In this document: piece by piece, positions 14,856 through 22,586 of the stretch
Layout of the letters: each line of letters begins with the position of its first letter
Numbering within the stretch: position 1 is the first letter of the stretch
Origin: an uncultured Desulfobacteraceae bacterium
Lineage (GTDB): Bacteria > Desulfobacterota > Desulfobacteria > Desulfobacterales > Desulfatirhabdiaceae
Direction: 5' to 3'
DNA length: 56,919 nucleotides
Assembly (NCBI GenBank): GCA_903953895.1
Contig: CAJBLH010000130.1
Span: forward strand, 1-56,919
Notes under the pieces: model-generated
What the model was told of the DNA's origin: nothing
The model's input: only the letters and a program-made list of their open reading frames with translations
Database searches by the model: none
Translations under genes and position numbers: made by a program

Positions 14856-16643
14856 TCAAAATGCATAATCCGGCATTTCCACGATTTCTCTGCCGTGACG
14901 ACAGCAGATCGCAATGCTTGCCAGCGTATGCGGAAGGGTTATATCTGCAAAAAAAGTGGCCTGTAAGACTTTTCCTTTGTAAAAATCACTTTCCTTGCCT
15001 GTTTTCCGGGAAGCGGGATGGGCGATGACAGCCATATCGAGAAGACGCCAGGCCATGGCGACTTCACCAAAAGCGATCAGGGCCGGATAGGTGTAGGAAG
15101 CCCACTGCAGGGGGTCGGTCTTCATCCGGTTTTTCATTTCTCCAGCAGTTTCCCAGAGCCTGGATCCGACGCTTGCCAAGGCCCGAACACTCTCACCCAG
15201 TTCCGGGTGATCCCCGTGCTTCTGGCAGAAAGCATCGATTTCGGATTTGAATGCTGCAAACGGGCCGCCGTTCCGTATCGTCATTTTCCGGCCCATCAAA
15301 TCCATGGACTGGATGCCGTTGGTTCCCTCATAAAGCGACATGATCTTGGCGTCCCGCAAGTACTGCTCCAGCGGATAGTCCTTGCAGAAACCATAACCGC
15401 CGAGGCACTGAATGGCGGTTTCACAGACCCGGAACCCCATATCCGAACAATAGGCTTTGATGATGGGGGTCGTAAAATCCACCAGATCCTGATAATGACG
15501 CTTTTGCTTTCCATCGGGCATCTCCATCGCCAGATCCGCCCAGTAGGCGCCGGAATAGATCAAAGAGCGCATCCCATCCACCATTGCCTTCATCCACAGC
15601 AGCATACGCCGCACATCCGGGTGATCGAAGGTGGCCACGTTGCCTTCTTTTCGCCGGGCGATGTCCCTCCCCTGCACCCGCAGTCGGGTGTATTCCAGTG
15701 CGTTTCGGTAGGCAGTACCTGCCAACGTCATGCCGCTGACGCCTGTATTGATTCTGGCAGCATTCATCATCTGGAACATATGGGCCAGGCCGTTATTTTC
15801 TTCACCGCAGAGATACCCGATGCACCCATCGGATGTGCCGAAATTCAGCACAGCGGTCGGAGACGCATGCAAGCCGAGTTTTTCTTCGATAGCGCCGCAG
15901 ATCACATCGTTTGGTTCACCCAGCGAGCCGTTGGCATTGACACGAATCTTGGGAACGACAAAAAGAGAAATTCCCCGGATTCCTTCAGGGGCGCCATCGA
16001 TCCGGGCCAGCACCAGATGAATGATATTATCCGTCAAATCGTGTTCACCCCAGGAAATGAAGACTTTCGTTCCCTTGATGTGAAAATGGTCTTGTTGCCG
16101 GTATGCGGTGGTCTGGATATCCGCCAGATTGGAACCGGCGTGGGATTCGGTCAGACACATGGTGCCGGACCACTCCCCACCGAACATTTTCGGAACAAAC
16201 CGTTTTTTGATATCTTCACTGCCGAAACTCTCTATCAGATGGGCTGCACCGTGGGTCAGACTCGGCGCCATGTTGAAAGCCTGGCAAGCCCCGTACATCA
16301 AGTCGTTGATGACAATACGCATCATATGGGGAAAGCCCTGTCCACCGTATTCCGTATCTCTGGCTGCGGCTGTCCAGCCGTTCTCCCCATACTGCCTGAA
16401 CGCTTTTTTAAACTCCGGGGGGCACAAGACTTTCCCCTTGTCGAATATCAGCCCCCGGCTTTCTCCGATGTCGTTCAGGGGGTCCAAAACCCCTCTGGCA
16501 AAGCTGAGGGCTTCGCTGACCAAAAGATCGAATGTCTTTTCATTTAATTCTTTGTAGCGGTTCAGGGTACAAAGTTGACCGTAATTGAGCTGTTCCTTCA
16601 ATATGAAAAAAATATCTTTCGGGTTGATCTTGAAATGCCCCAT
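14856..16643 (-). CDS. Acyl-CoA dehydrogenase, long type (second paralogue)
   Basis: 595 residues, a paralogue of the enzyme at 10979-12793. It has MCLTESHAGSNLADI, IKGTKVFISWGEHD, and YEGTNGIQSMDLMGRK with the catalytic glutamate, plus the extended C-terminal domain. It appears intact: full length, no frameshift, normal motifs. ATG 16643 has AAAGGA eight bases upstream. Its two neighbours on the same strand, a 3-hydroxyacyl-CoA dehydrogenase before it and a crotonase after it, are both degraded, so this is the surviving member of a former beta-oxidation operon. Whether it is still expressed is unknown; the ribosome-binding site of the broken upstream gene remains good. Confidence 0.92.
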   Translation of the reverse strand: MGHFKINPKDIFFILKEQLNYGQLCTLNRYKELNEKTFDLLVSEALSFARGVLDPLNDIGESRGLIFDKGKVLCPPEFKKAFRQYGENGWTAAARDTEYGGQGFPHMMRIVINDLMYGACQAFNMAPSLTHGAAHLIESFGSEDIKKRFVPKMFGGEWSGTMCLTESHAGSNLADIQTTAYRQQDHFHIKGTKVFISWGEHDLTDNIIHLVLARIDGAPEGIRGISLFVVPKIRVNANGSLGEPNDVICGAIEEKLGLHASPTAVLNFGTSDGCIGYLCGEENNGLAHMFQMMNAARINTGVSGMTLAGTAYRNALEYTRLRVQGRDIARRKEGNVATFDHPDVRRMLLWMKAMVDGMRSLIYSGAYWADLAMEMPDGKQKRHYQDLVDFTTPIIKAYCSDMGFRVCETAIQCLGGYGFCKDYPLEQYLRDAKIMSLYEGTNGIQSMDLMGRKMTIRNGGPFAAFKSEIDAFCQKHGDHPELGESVRALASVGSRLWETAGEMKNRMKTDPLQWASYTYPALIAFGEVAMAWRLLDMAVIAHPASRKTGKESDFYKGKVLQATFFADITLPHTLASIAICCRHGREIVEMPDYAF

Positions 16644-16680
16644 GTTTTTGTTCCTTTATTCCTTTCGGGTTCCGTCTGCG

Positions 16681-16887
16681 TTGTAATGTGTACCAGCCCT
16701 TACCGGTTTTGCGGCCCAGATGGCCGGCCTTGACTTTGCGCCTGAGCAGCAGGGGCGGGTAGAATCGGGCATCGCCGGTTTCGTTGTAGATAGACATCAT
16801 CGCCCCATAACCGGCCTGAGCGCACACCTGGGCGATTCCGCTTCCCATCAGGCCGGACCCCACAACCATTACCTTTTGAACATTCAT
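16681..16887 (-). pseudogene. 3-hydroxyacyl-CoA dehydrogenase with large in-frame internal deletion
   Basis: ATG 16887 has AGGAG eight bases upstream. The first 27 residues are the NAD-binding start of 3-hydroxybutyryl-CoA dehydrogenase (MNVQKVMVVGSGLMGSGIAQ, then VCAQAGY). The frame then jumps to the family's C-terminal signature (SIYNETGD, then RFYPPLLLRRKVKAG and GRKTGKGWY). Roughly 200 of about 280 residues are missing, including the catalytic histidine and glutamate. No stop follows the natural C-terminus: the frame runs on to 16540, overlapping the acyl-CoA dehydrogenase start out of frame. It cannot be an active dehydrogenase. The deletion is exactly in frame, so a short Rossmann peptide could still be made. 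Confidence 0.85.
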
Positions 16888-16955
16888 CTGTCTTCTCCTG
16901 ATCACGGATTGATCGATTACCATCTTGAACGCAACAATGCAGAAAAACGACGCAC

Positions 16956-16995
16956 AAAAAAAGCCCCGGTCTCAAACAGGAGACCGGAGCTTTTT
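16956..16995 (-). terminator. Bidirectional rho-independent terminator
   Basis: The stem GCCCCGGTCTC (16963-16973) pairs with GAGACCGGAGC (16980-16990) around the AAACAG loop. There is a T5 run on the plus side and a seven-A run on the left, which gives U7 on the minus strand. It lies about 45 bases past the stop of the minus-strand calcium-binding-repeat gene and most likely ends that transcript, isolating it from the broken beta-oxidation cluster. Confidence 0.85.
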
Positions 16996-17038
16996 GGGGG
17001 GAAGAAGGATAAAAACGTCTGACGATCAATCGGCAATA

Positions 17039-18148
17039 TCAGACGGTCAGATTCAAATGCTGGATCGTCTTGACGCCACCTTTCTCGTCGGCATAAATTC
17101 CGGTTGCTGCGATCTGTCCGTTTGACTGATTATTTTCATCTTTCAGATCAAACACTGTTTTCGCGCTCGACAGATAGATCGCACCGACATTTTTTGCCTG
17201 TAGGCTGCTCAGCTCATCTTCGCCCTGATCATTTTTTGTCCAGACGGACAACTGATTGTAAATTGCGTCATTTTCGTCTATCCAGTTGTTATTATCCGTA
17301 TCGTACGCAGCCAGCTCCGAAAATCCGTCGCCGGTTCCCGGGCCGAAGAGTTCACTGCCGTCGTTGACAATACCGTCCTGATTCTTGTCGAACACCAGAA
17401 AACCGCTGCCGGGCCGGACAAAAGAGATATTGTCTTCGGTTCCATCCACATCCAGATCGAAAGAAAACTTGGCATCGGTCAGCTCGGCGGCCCCACCGTC
17501 GAAATTGATGACCAGCGGGTCTTTCTGAACCGCATCCCCGGCCCTGAACGAAACATTGCTTTCCTGATAATATTCCCGGCTCATTTCAATGCTGAGAGAA
17601 AAATTGATTTCCCGTCCATCCGCTGTCTTGATTGTACCTTCTGAAGCAAATGAAGCTGTCTGCACCTCGGAATAGGATTCATGAGAATCGTATGAAATAC
17701 CCCATCCCTGCTCGGTTTGGACCTGGTCGCCCGATGGCTGGACCGGCACATCCGCACCGGCAGCCACATTTCCGCTATTGAGATTTTGGTAATTGACGAT
17801 ATTGATTTTTCTTCCGGTAAGCCTTTCGACCAGAAGTTTCAATACGGAAAGCTGATCGGAGATACCATCCGATGATTCGCTCTGCTGACATTCGTTGCAC
17901 TGCTGGATGGCATCCTGTTTCAGATGACCAGATGCTCTCGGTTGCTGCCGTTGAGGTGAAAGTGTCACCCGATCTTCAAAAACATCCTGTGAGCGGCCGG
18001 CCGCAGCACCGGAGATACTACCGGCATTTGCGTTGGAAGGCCGTTCCGGTCTTTTCCCTTTCCAGATTTCCAGATTTTCGCTTTTCTCGCTTTTCGATGC
18101 AAATGTATTTTTCGAGGCCATTTGAATATCTGACGATATAATTTTCAT
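17039..18148 (-). CDS. Protein with EF-hand/RTX-like calcium-binding segment
   Basis: 369 residues. The N-terminal 120 are polar and low in complexity (many Ser, Lys, Gln), with no signal peptide or membrane segment. The C-terminal half has Asp-rich loops DKNQDGIVNDG and DTDNNNWIDENDA separated by LFGPGTGDGFSELAAYD, then QLSVWTKNDQGEDEL. This resembles the calcium-binding linker found in large RTX or hemolysin-type secreted proteins and in dockerin/EF-hand-like repeats. Calcium binding is likely. Location and role are unknown; a type I secreted protein without a visible transporter nearby is possible. ATG 18148 follows GAGGAAG. It has its own terminator at 16956-16995. Confidence 0.75.
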   Translation of the reverse strand: MKIISSDIQMASKNTFASKSEKSENLEIWKGKRPERPSNANAGSISGAAAGRSQDVFEDRVTLSPQRQQPRASGHLKQDAIQQCNECQQSESSDGISDQLSVLKLLVERLTGRKINIVNYQNLNSGNVAAGADVPVQPSGDQVQTEQGWGISYDSHESYSEVQTASFASEGTIKTADGREINFSLSIEMSREYYQESNVSFRAGDAVQKDPLVINFDGGAAELTDAKFSFDLDVDGTEDNISFVRPGSGFLVFDKNQDGIVNDGSELFGPGTGDGFSELAAYDTDNNNWIDENDAIYNQLSVWTKNDQGEDELSSLQAKNVGAIYLSSAKTVFDLKDENNQSNGQIAATGIYADEKGGVKTIQHLNLTV

Positions 18149-18187
18149 CTCTTCCTCCCGATGTTAAATTGTCCATCAACGCTTCCC

Positions 18188-18220
18188 CTCCTCCCAACCG
18201 CCCCCCGCCGGGGGAAGGAG
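18188..18220. repeat. GC-rich REP-like hairpin
   Basis: CTCCTCCCAACCGCCCCCC-GCC-GGGGGAAGGAG: a C5/G5 core with CTCC/GGAG flanks. It belongs with similar C-run/G-run hairpins at 21985-22018, 28961-28981 and 56544-56561. It sits between the calcium-binding-repeat protein and the upstream hydrolase gene on the minus strand. Confidence 0.5.
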
Positions 18221-18239
18221 CAGGTGGTGTAAAACTATT

Positions 18240-19124
18240 TTAACTATCGGCCTCTTTTTGATGAACTTGAGAAAAAAGACAGGAATGCCGATCCATAAAT
18301 CCATCGATCGCAGGTAGATATCCCGGTGTCTGGCTGGAATCGCTATGTCCGGCGCCAGGAGCGATATAAATTTCCGCCTGGCCAGGTCTGAAACTGTTTT
18401 TCAAGGTATGGGCGTAGGCAACCGGAAACCGCTGATCTTTTTCCCCATGAATCACCAGAACCGGCATCGTGATATCGGGTGCAATCAGGGCCGGACTTGT
18501 CTGGTTGATGTCGCTCCGATAAAAGACATCCATCCAGAAAATGATGGCCGGTCCAAAAAAAGTTCCAAAAGACTGATTGAACCAACGATACAGATTAATC
18601 AGGGCTTCCTTGGTATAGGCATAGCACCCTTCGAGAAAGAGAAGCTGAATGCGGTGAGAATTTCGGGAGGCTGCCAGAATGGAGCCGCCGGCGCCGGCGG
18701 AATGACCATAAAGAATCACAGGGCTTCCCACCCAGCCGAGAACCGCCTCGATGTCTTCGCAGAATTTGACGGCATTCATGAACCGCCGGGGGCTTGAATT
18801 GCCATGATCTCTGGCGCTGTGCAGGATGGTCGTAAATCCCATTTTGCCGAATACCCTGGCGCGGCCGACCATCCGGTCCCGGTTCCGGCCCCAGCCATGC
18901 GCCAGCACCACTGTTCCCCTCGACGGCCCATCCGGTTCGATCCGCCAGACTTCAAGCGATCCGCCGTCAACTGCCGGAATCCGGGTATCGAAAACATCTC
19001 CCCAGTCGGGGATATCTGTTACCGGGTTTCGAGGATACTGCTGAACCAGATAGGTAAATATCAGAGACAGGACGATATAGATGCCGATCATCCCCATCAG
19101 GCCATACGCCAGCACCCCCATCAT
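18240..19124 (-). CDS. Alpha/beta hydrolase with N-terminal membrane anchor
   Basis: 294 residues. A single N-terminal hydrophobic helix (about residues 3-27) probably anchors it in the inner membrane. The alpha/beta-hydrolase core has the oxyanion HGW (76-78), the nucleophile elbow GHSAG (S142), an acid in HGEKD (D230) and a histidine in GAGHS (H260), so the catalytic triad is complete. The substrate is unknown; the layout resembles the YfhR/BEM46-like family. Its start overlaps the cinA stop (ATGA type), so the two are translationally coupled. Confidence 0.85.
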   Translation of the reverse strand: MMGVLAYGLMGMIGIYIVLSLIFTYLVQQYPRNPVTDIPDWGDVFDTRIPAVDGGSLEVWRIEPDGPSRGTVVLAHGWGRNRDRMVGRARVFGKMGFTTILHSARDHGNSSPRRFMNAVKFCEDIEAVLGWVGSPVILYGHSAGAGGSILAASRNSHRIQLLFLEGCYAYTKEALINLYRWFNQSFGTFFGPAIIFWMDVFYRSDINQTSPALIAPDITMPVLVIHGEKDQRFPVAYAHTLKNSFRPGQAEIYIAPGAGHSDSSQTPGYLPAIDGFMDRHSCLFSQVHQKEADS

Positions 19125-20386
19125 GACAAACTCGCCGGCCGGATGCCCAGCAATTCCAGACGCAGCATATCCAGGGCCATCATGGCAAACATCTGCTTGT
19201 TCATCTCCCGACTTCTGAATCGGTAGTGAAAGCGATAAGCGCGAACGTCATTCGGCGTTGCCAGGCCGATACAGACCGTGCCCACGGGTTTTTCATCGGT
19301 TCCGCCGCCAGGGCCGGCGATACCACTTGTGGAAAGCCCGTAGGTTGCGCCGGTAATCTGCCGGACCCGCAGCGCCATTTCCCCGGCGGTCGCTTCATGA
19401 ACCGCACCATGCCGGTTCAAAGTATCCTGGGAAACACCCAGGAGGGAGACCTTGGCCTGATTGGCATACACCACACCGGAATACAAAAAGTAATCGGAAC
19501 TTCCGGCAACGTTGGTCAGCCAGTTGGCGATCAGCCCACCCGTACAGCTCTCTGCAACGGCAATAGTGGATTGTTGTTGAGAAAGCAGGCGGCCGACGAC
19601 CGCTTCCATAGATTGCCCATCGGCGGAAATGAGTTTATGACCCAGTTTTTCAGCAACCCAGTCGTTTGCCTCCCGAATCAACATTTCCACCTTCTCGGCA
19701 TCGGTTCCACGAACATAGAACTTCACTTGAATTTCAGGAAACTTGGCGCGAAATCCCAGTTGAATTTCGGGAAAAACGGTTGAAAAACCTTTCAGCTTTT
19801 CTCCGGTCAGCGATTCGGTCAGACCAAAAGTTGTCAGGGTTTTCACCCGGCAAACCTGCAGGACCCCGCCGATCAGTGTTTCTATTCGGGGAAGCACGGA
19901 TTCGGAGAGCATCCGGCGCATTTCAACAGGAACACCGGGCAGAAAGAAAAACAGGCATCGCCCCAGTTTCATCATGAATCCCGGTGCAGTGCCGATGGGA
20001 TTCGGCAGGCAGGTGGATCCGTCTGGAAGATAGGACTGTTTGATATTGGAAGCGGTAATCGGACGATGAAATGTTCTGAAAAAAGATTCTACCATTTCAA
20101 GCGCTTCAGGGCTTTGAATCAGAGATACACCGGCCGCATCGGCCGCGGCTTCGGCAGTCAGATCATCCGAAGTGGGACCCAGCCCGCCGGTGACCACACA
20201 GATATCCGCCCGCAAACCGATTTCCCGAAGCACGGAACCCATCACCGGGATATCATCGCCGACAGAATGATGCCGAACCACCGGAACCCCGGTTTCTTCC
20301 AGTTTCTGTGCGATATGCGCCGAATTGCTGTCTACAAGCGTGCCGGAGCGGATTTCATCTCCGGTGGCAAGAATTTCTGCGATCAT
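19121..20386 (-). CDS. cinA: CinA-like protein (nicotinamide-nucleotide amidase)
   Basis: 421 residues, normal length. The N-terminal molybdopterin-binding-like (MoCF) domain begins MIAEILATGDEIRSGTLVDSN and includes VVTGGLGPTSDD. The C-terminal CinA domain has AESCTGGLIANWLT and STSGIAGPGGG. The C-terminal domain of characterised homologues deamidates nicotinamide mononucleotide for NAD recycling; the N-terminal domain is a pyrophosphatase in some. ATG 20386 has AGGAG seven bases upstream. It precedes the hydrolase with a four-base overlap. An NAD-related gene, nadE, lies elsewhere in the window (27272). Confidence 0.93.
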   Translation of the reverse strand: MIAEILATGDEIRSGTLVDSNSAHIAQKLEETGVPVVRHHSVGDDIPVMGSVLREIGLRADICVVTGGLGPTSDDLTAEAAADAAGVSLIQSPEALEMVESFFRTFHRPITASNIKQSYLPDGSTCLPNPIGTAPGFMMKLGRCLFFFLPGVPVEMRRMLSESVLPRIETLIGGVLQVCRVKTLTTFGLTESLTGEKLKGFSTVFPEIQLGFRAKFPEIQVKFYVRGTDAEKVEMLIREANDWVAEKLGHKLISADGQSMEAVVGRLLSQQQSTIAVAESCTGGLIANWLTNVAGSSDYFLYSGVVYANQAKVSLLGVSQDTLNRHGAVHEATAGEMALRVRQITGATYGLSTSGIAGPGGGTDEKPVGTVCIGLATPNDVRAYRFHYRFRSREMNKQMFAMMALDMLRLELLGIRPASLS

Positions 20387-20398
20387 GAATATTCTCCT

Positions 20399-20442
20399 AA
20401 AAAAGGTGCAGGGGGCAGAAATAACTTCCTGCCCCCTGCACC
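20399..20442 (-). terminator. Rho-independent terminator after degQ
   Basis: A perfect 14-base stem GGTGCAGGGGGCAG (20405-20418) pairs with CTGCCCCCTGCACC (20429-20442) around a 10-base loop. On the minus strand it is followed by T6 (A run 20399-20404). It lies 17 bases past the degQ stop and about 20 bases before the cinA start, so it should end the degQ transcript; cinA would then need its own promoter or read-through. Confidence 0.85.
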
Positions 20443-20458
20443 CTGCCCCCTATTTTTT

Positions 20459-21916
20459 CTATTTGGTAAGTTTGACGACCACAAAACCGGCATTCATCCG
20501 CCAGATAAACATCTGGATGGCATCACTTTTTTTCAGCTTGGCGATCTGGGCGGCATAATCCTTTGCGGATTTGACCGCCTGGTGGTTGATCTCCTTGATC
20601 ACATCCCCTTCCTGAACCCCGGCTTCCGCTGCCTTGCTGCCGGACTCGACACTTTCCACCAGCACACCTTCGCCCGGTGAAATATTCAAGCGCTGAGCAA
20701 GCTCCTTCGTCAGATTCGTTACCCGGATTCCCAGTTCATCTTCACGGCCTTTCTCGGGATTTTTCGAGGCCAGTTTGCTTTCTTCGGGACGTTTGGCTAT
20801 CTCAACCGTAAATGTTTGTTTCTTGTTGTTTCGAAGAATCACGATCTTGACTTTTTCACCGACAGGAACGCCAGCGATGTGATTGGTCAGATCCCTGCTG
20901 GTTTCTACAAGATGATCGTTCACTTCAAGAATGATGTCATTGGCCTGAATGCCGGCCAGATCCGCCGGGTCGCCCTTGACGACTTCCATGACCATCGCGC
21001 CTTTTTTATCCTTGACACCGTAGTATTCGGCCACATCATCGTTGATATCGGAGATGACAACCCCGAGCCAGCCGCGGGTAACTTCTCCCTTGTTCTTCAA
21101 CTGCTCGATAATGCCGCCGGCCAGATTGATCGGAATGGCGAATCCGATTCCCTGTCCGCTGGCAATGATGGCGGTATTGATGCCGATGACTTTCCCCTGC
21201 ATATCGATCAAGGGCCCGCCGCTGTTGCCCGGATTGATGGAGGCATCGGTCTGCAGAAAATTATCGTAAGGGCCCGATCCGATCACCCGGCCTTTGGCGC
21301 TGAGGATACCGGCGGTAACCGTCTGCTCGAGACCAAACGGACTGCCGATGGCCACCACCCACTGGCCGACTTTCAGATCGTTGGAATCGCCGAAAGCGAT
21401 CACCGGCAGGTTGTTGCCGGAAGGCACCTTGATGAGGGCAAGATCAGTGGATGGATCTCTGCCGATGATCTCGGCATTGTATTCTTTTCCGTCCTTCAGT
21501 TTGACCTTGATCTTATCCGCATTTTCGATCACATGATTGTTGGTGACGATAAATCCATCCCGATCGATGATAAATCCGGAGCCGAGGCTCCGTTCTTTGT
21601 GTTCTTTCGGCATCTGCTCACCGAAAAACTTTTCGAAAAAATCATTGAACCGATCATCATTTCCAAATGGGTTCTGATGAAACTGGCGAAGGGCTCGGCC
21701 TGCTCCCTGTACGTTTTTTTCGGTGCGTACGTTAACAACCGCCGGACTGACCATCTCCGCAAGAGTGCTGAAACTCTCCGGCACCATGACAACATCAGCG
21801 GTTTTAGCCTCTGCACAACGATATGTCGCCGGAAGGAAAACCAGCCCGATCAAAATAGCAACCAGGAAAAAGCCGGGAAATAGACGGACTTTAGAATCAC
21901 CTTGTAAACATCGCAT
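20459..21916 (-). CDS. degQ: Periplasmic serine protease DegQ/HtrA
   Basis: About 485 residues from ATG 21916, which has a GGAG site eight bases upstream; ATG 21931 lacks one. An N-terminal signal segment (LFPGFFLVAILIGLVFLPA) is followed by the trypsin-like domain with triad H128 (TNNHV), D158 (STDLALIK) and S232 (GNSGGP), then two PDZ domains. Degrades or refolds misfolded envelope proteins. All catalytic residues are present and the length fits the family. It has a strong terminator after its stop and a GC-rich hairpin before its start. A stress promoter is expected upstream, but I could not pick one out. Confidence 0.95.
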   Translation of the reverse strand: MRCLQGDSKVRLFPGFFLVAILIGLVFLPATYRCAEAKTADVVMVPESFSTLAEMVSPAVVNVRTEKNVQGAGRALRQFHQNPFGNDDRFNDFFEKFFGEQMPKEHKERSLGSGFIIDRDGFIVTNNHVIENADKIKVKLKDGKEYNAEIIGRDPSTDLALIKVPSGNNLPVIAFGDSNDLKVGQWVVAIGSPFGLEQTVTAGILSAKGRVIGSGPYDNFLQTDASINPGNSGGPLIDMQGKVIGINTAIIASGQGIGFAIPINLAGGIIEQLKNKGEVTRGWLGVVISDINDDVAEYYGVKDKKGAMVMEVVKGDPADLAGIQANDIILEVNDHLVETSRDLTNHIAGVPVGEKVKIVILRNNKKQTFTVEIAKRPEESKLASKNPEKGREDELGIRVTNLTKELAQRLNISPGEGVLVESVESGSKAAEAGVQEGDVIKEINHQAVKSAKDYAAQIAKLKKSDAIQMFIWRMNAGFVVVKLTK

Positions 21917-21984
21917 AATCGACTCCATCATTGTAATTAGTTACCAGCATGTAAATTTAATGCCCTGATTATCGTTTCGGTCGC

Positions 21985-22018
21985 CCCCGACCATTCCCCC
22001 GCAGGGTGAGGGTCGGGG
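21985..22018. repeat. GC-rich REP-like hairpin
   Basis: CCCCGACC (21985-21992) pairs with GGTCGGGG (22011-22018) around a CCCCCGCAGGGTGAG-containing loop that can itself pair. The wording is close to the widespread ACCCTCACCC...CGCAGGGTGAGGG type of intergenic palindrome. It lies between the DUF1844 gene and degQ. There is no U-run, so it is not a standard terminator. Confidence 0.5.
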
Positions 22019-22198
22019 TGTAAGTCAAAATGACCGATTCACCATCGGGTATCAAAATAATTTTTCTTCCTGAGTTGTCAATACCGGCAAGCGTCTTTAA
22101 TGTGAAAAGACAGTAATCAGTTGTCAGCAATCAGTAAAAAGCGGATGCATGTCATTTTCATGTCTGGGGGGGTGAAGCCAGGCATGATTCATGAGGGT

Positions 22199-22501
22199 TT
22201 AACGCAATTCTTTAACGTAGATGATCCGCAAATCATAAAGAACGCTTTTCAGTATGGTGGTTTCATCCGGGGTCAGGTTACCCCGTGTTTTTTCTTCGAG
22301 CATGGCCAGAATGTCGATTGTCTGTTTTGCCAGAGGCAGATTCTGGGTCCGCCTGCCGGCGCCGGGTTCATCGATGATGCCAAGATTGGCCAGAACAGCG
22401 GCGTTGAGCGAGGCAATAAAAGTGGAAAAGGTAATCATTGGCATATTGGAAAAAGATTTCTCTTTGGCGGAATCGCCTCTTTCCGTCGTTACTTCCGGCA
22501 T
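22199..22501 (-). CDS. DUF1844 family protein
   Basis: 100 residues from ATG 22501 (AGGAG seven bases upstream; ATG 22507 would sit on top of the site). The core ITFSTFIASLNAAVLANLG, LAKQTIDILAMLEEKTRGNL and a C-terminal LKSVLYDLRIIYVKEL are the DUF1844 signature. The family is small, soluble and common in Deltaproteobacteria, with unknown function. It lies 85 bases downstream of serA on the same strand. Confidence 0.85.
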   Translation of the reverse strand: MPEVTTERGDSAKEKSFSNMPMITFSTFIASLNAAVLANLGIIDEPGAGRRTQNLPLAKQTIDILAMLEEKTRGNLTPDETTILKSVLYDLRIIYVKELR

Positions 22502-22534
22502 ATTCATTCTCCTGATAAAGGGTTGAAGGTTGCA

Positions 22535-22568
22535 GGGCTGAAGAACGTGTGTAATCCCCCTTCAGCCC
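22535..22568 (-). terminator. Weak hairpin after serA
   Basis: GGGCTGAA (22535-22542) pairs with TTCAGCCC (22561-22568) around an 18-base loop, just past the serA stop on the minus strand. No U-run follows, so it may be a processing or stabilising hairpin rather than a terminator. Confidence 0.35.
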
Positions 22569-22586
22569 GTACCCGCCGGAACCGAC

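Noticed and set aside
15018-16547. A 509-codon plus-strand open frame
   Set aside because: It lies entirely antisense to the clear acyl-CoA dehydrogenase at 14856-16643, has no recognisable family, and reflects codon bias of the real gene.
20816-21883. A 355-codon plus-strand open frame
   Set aside because: It is antisense to degQ, whose catalytic triad and PDZ domains are unambiguous.
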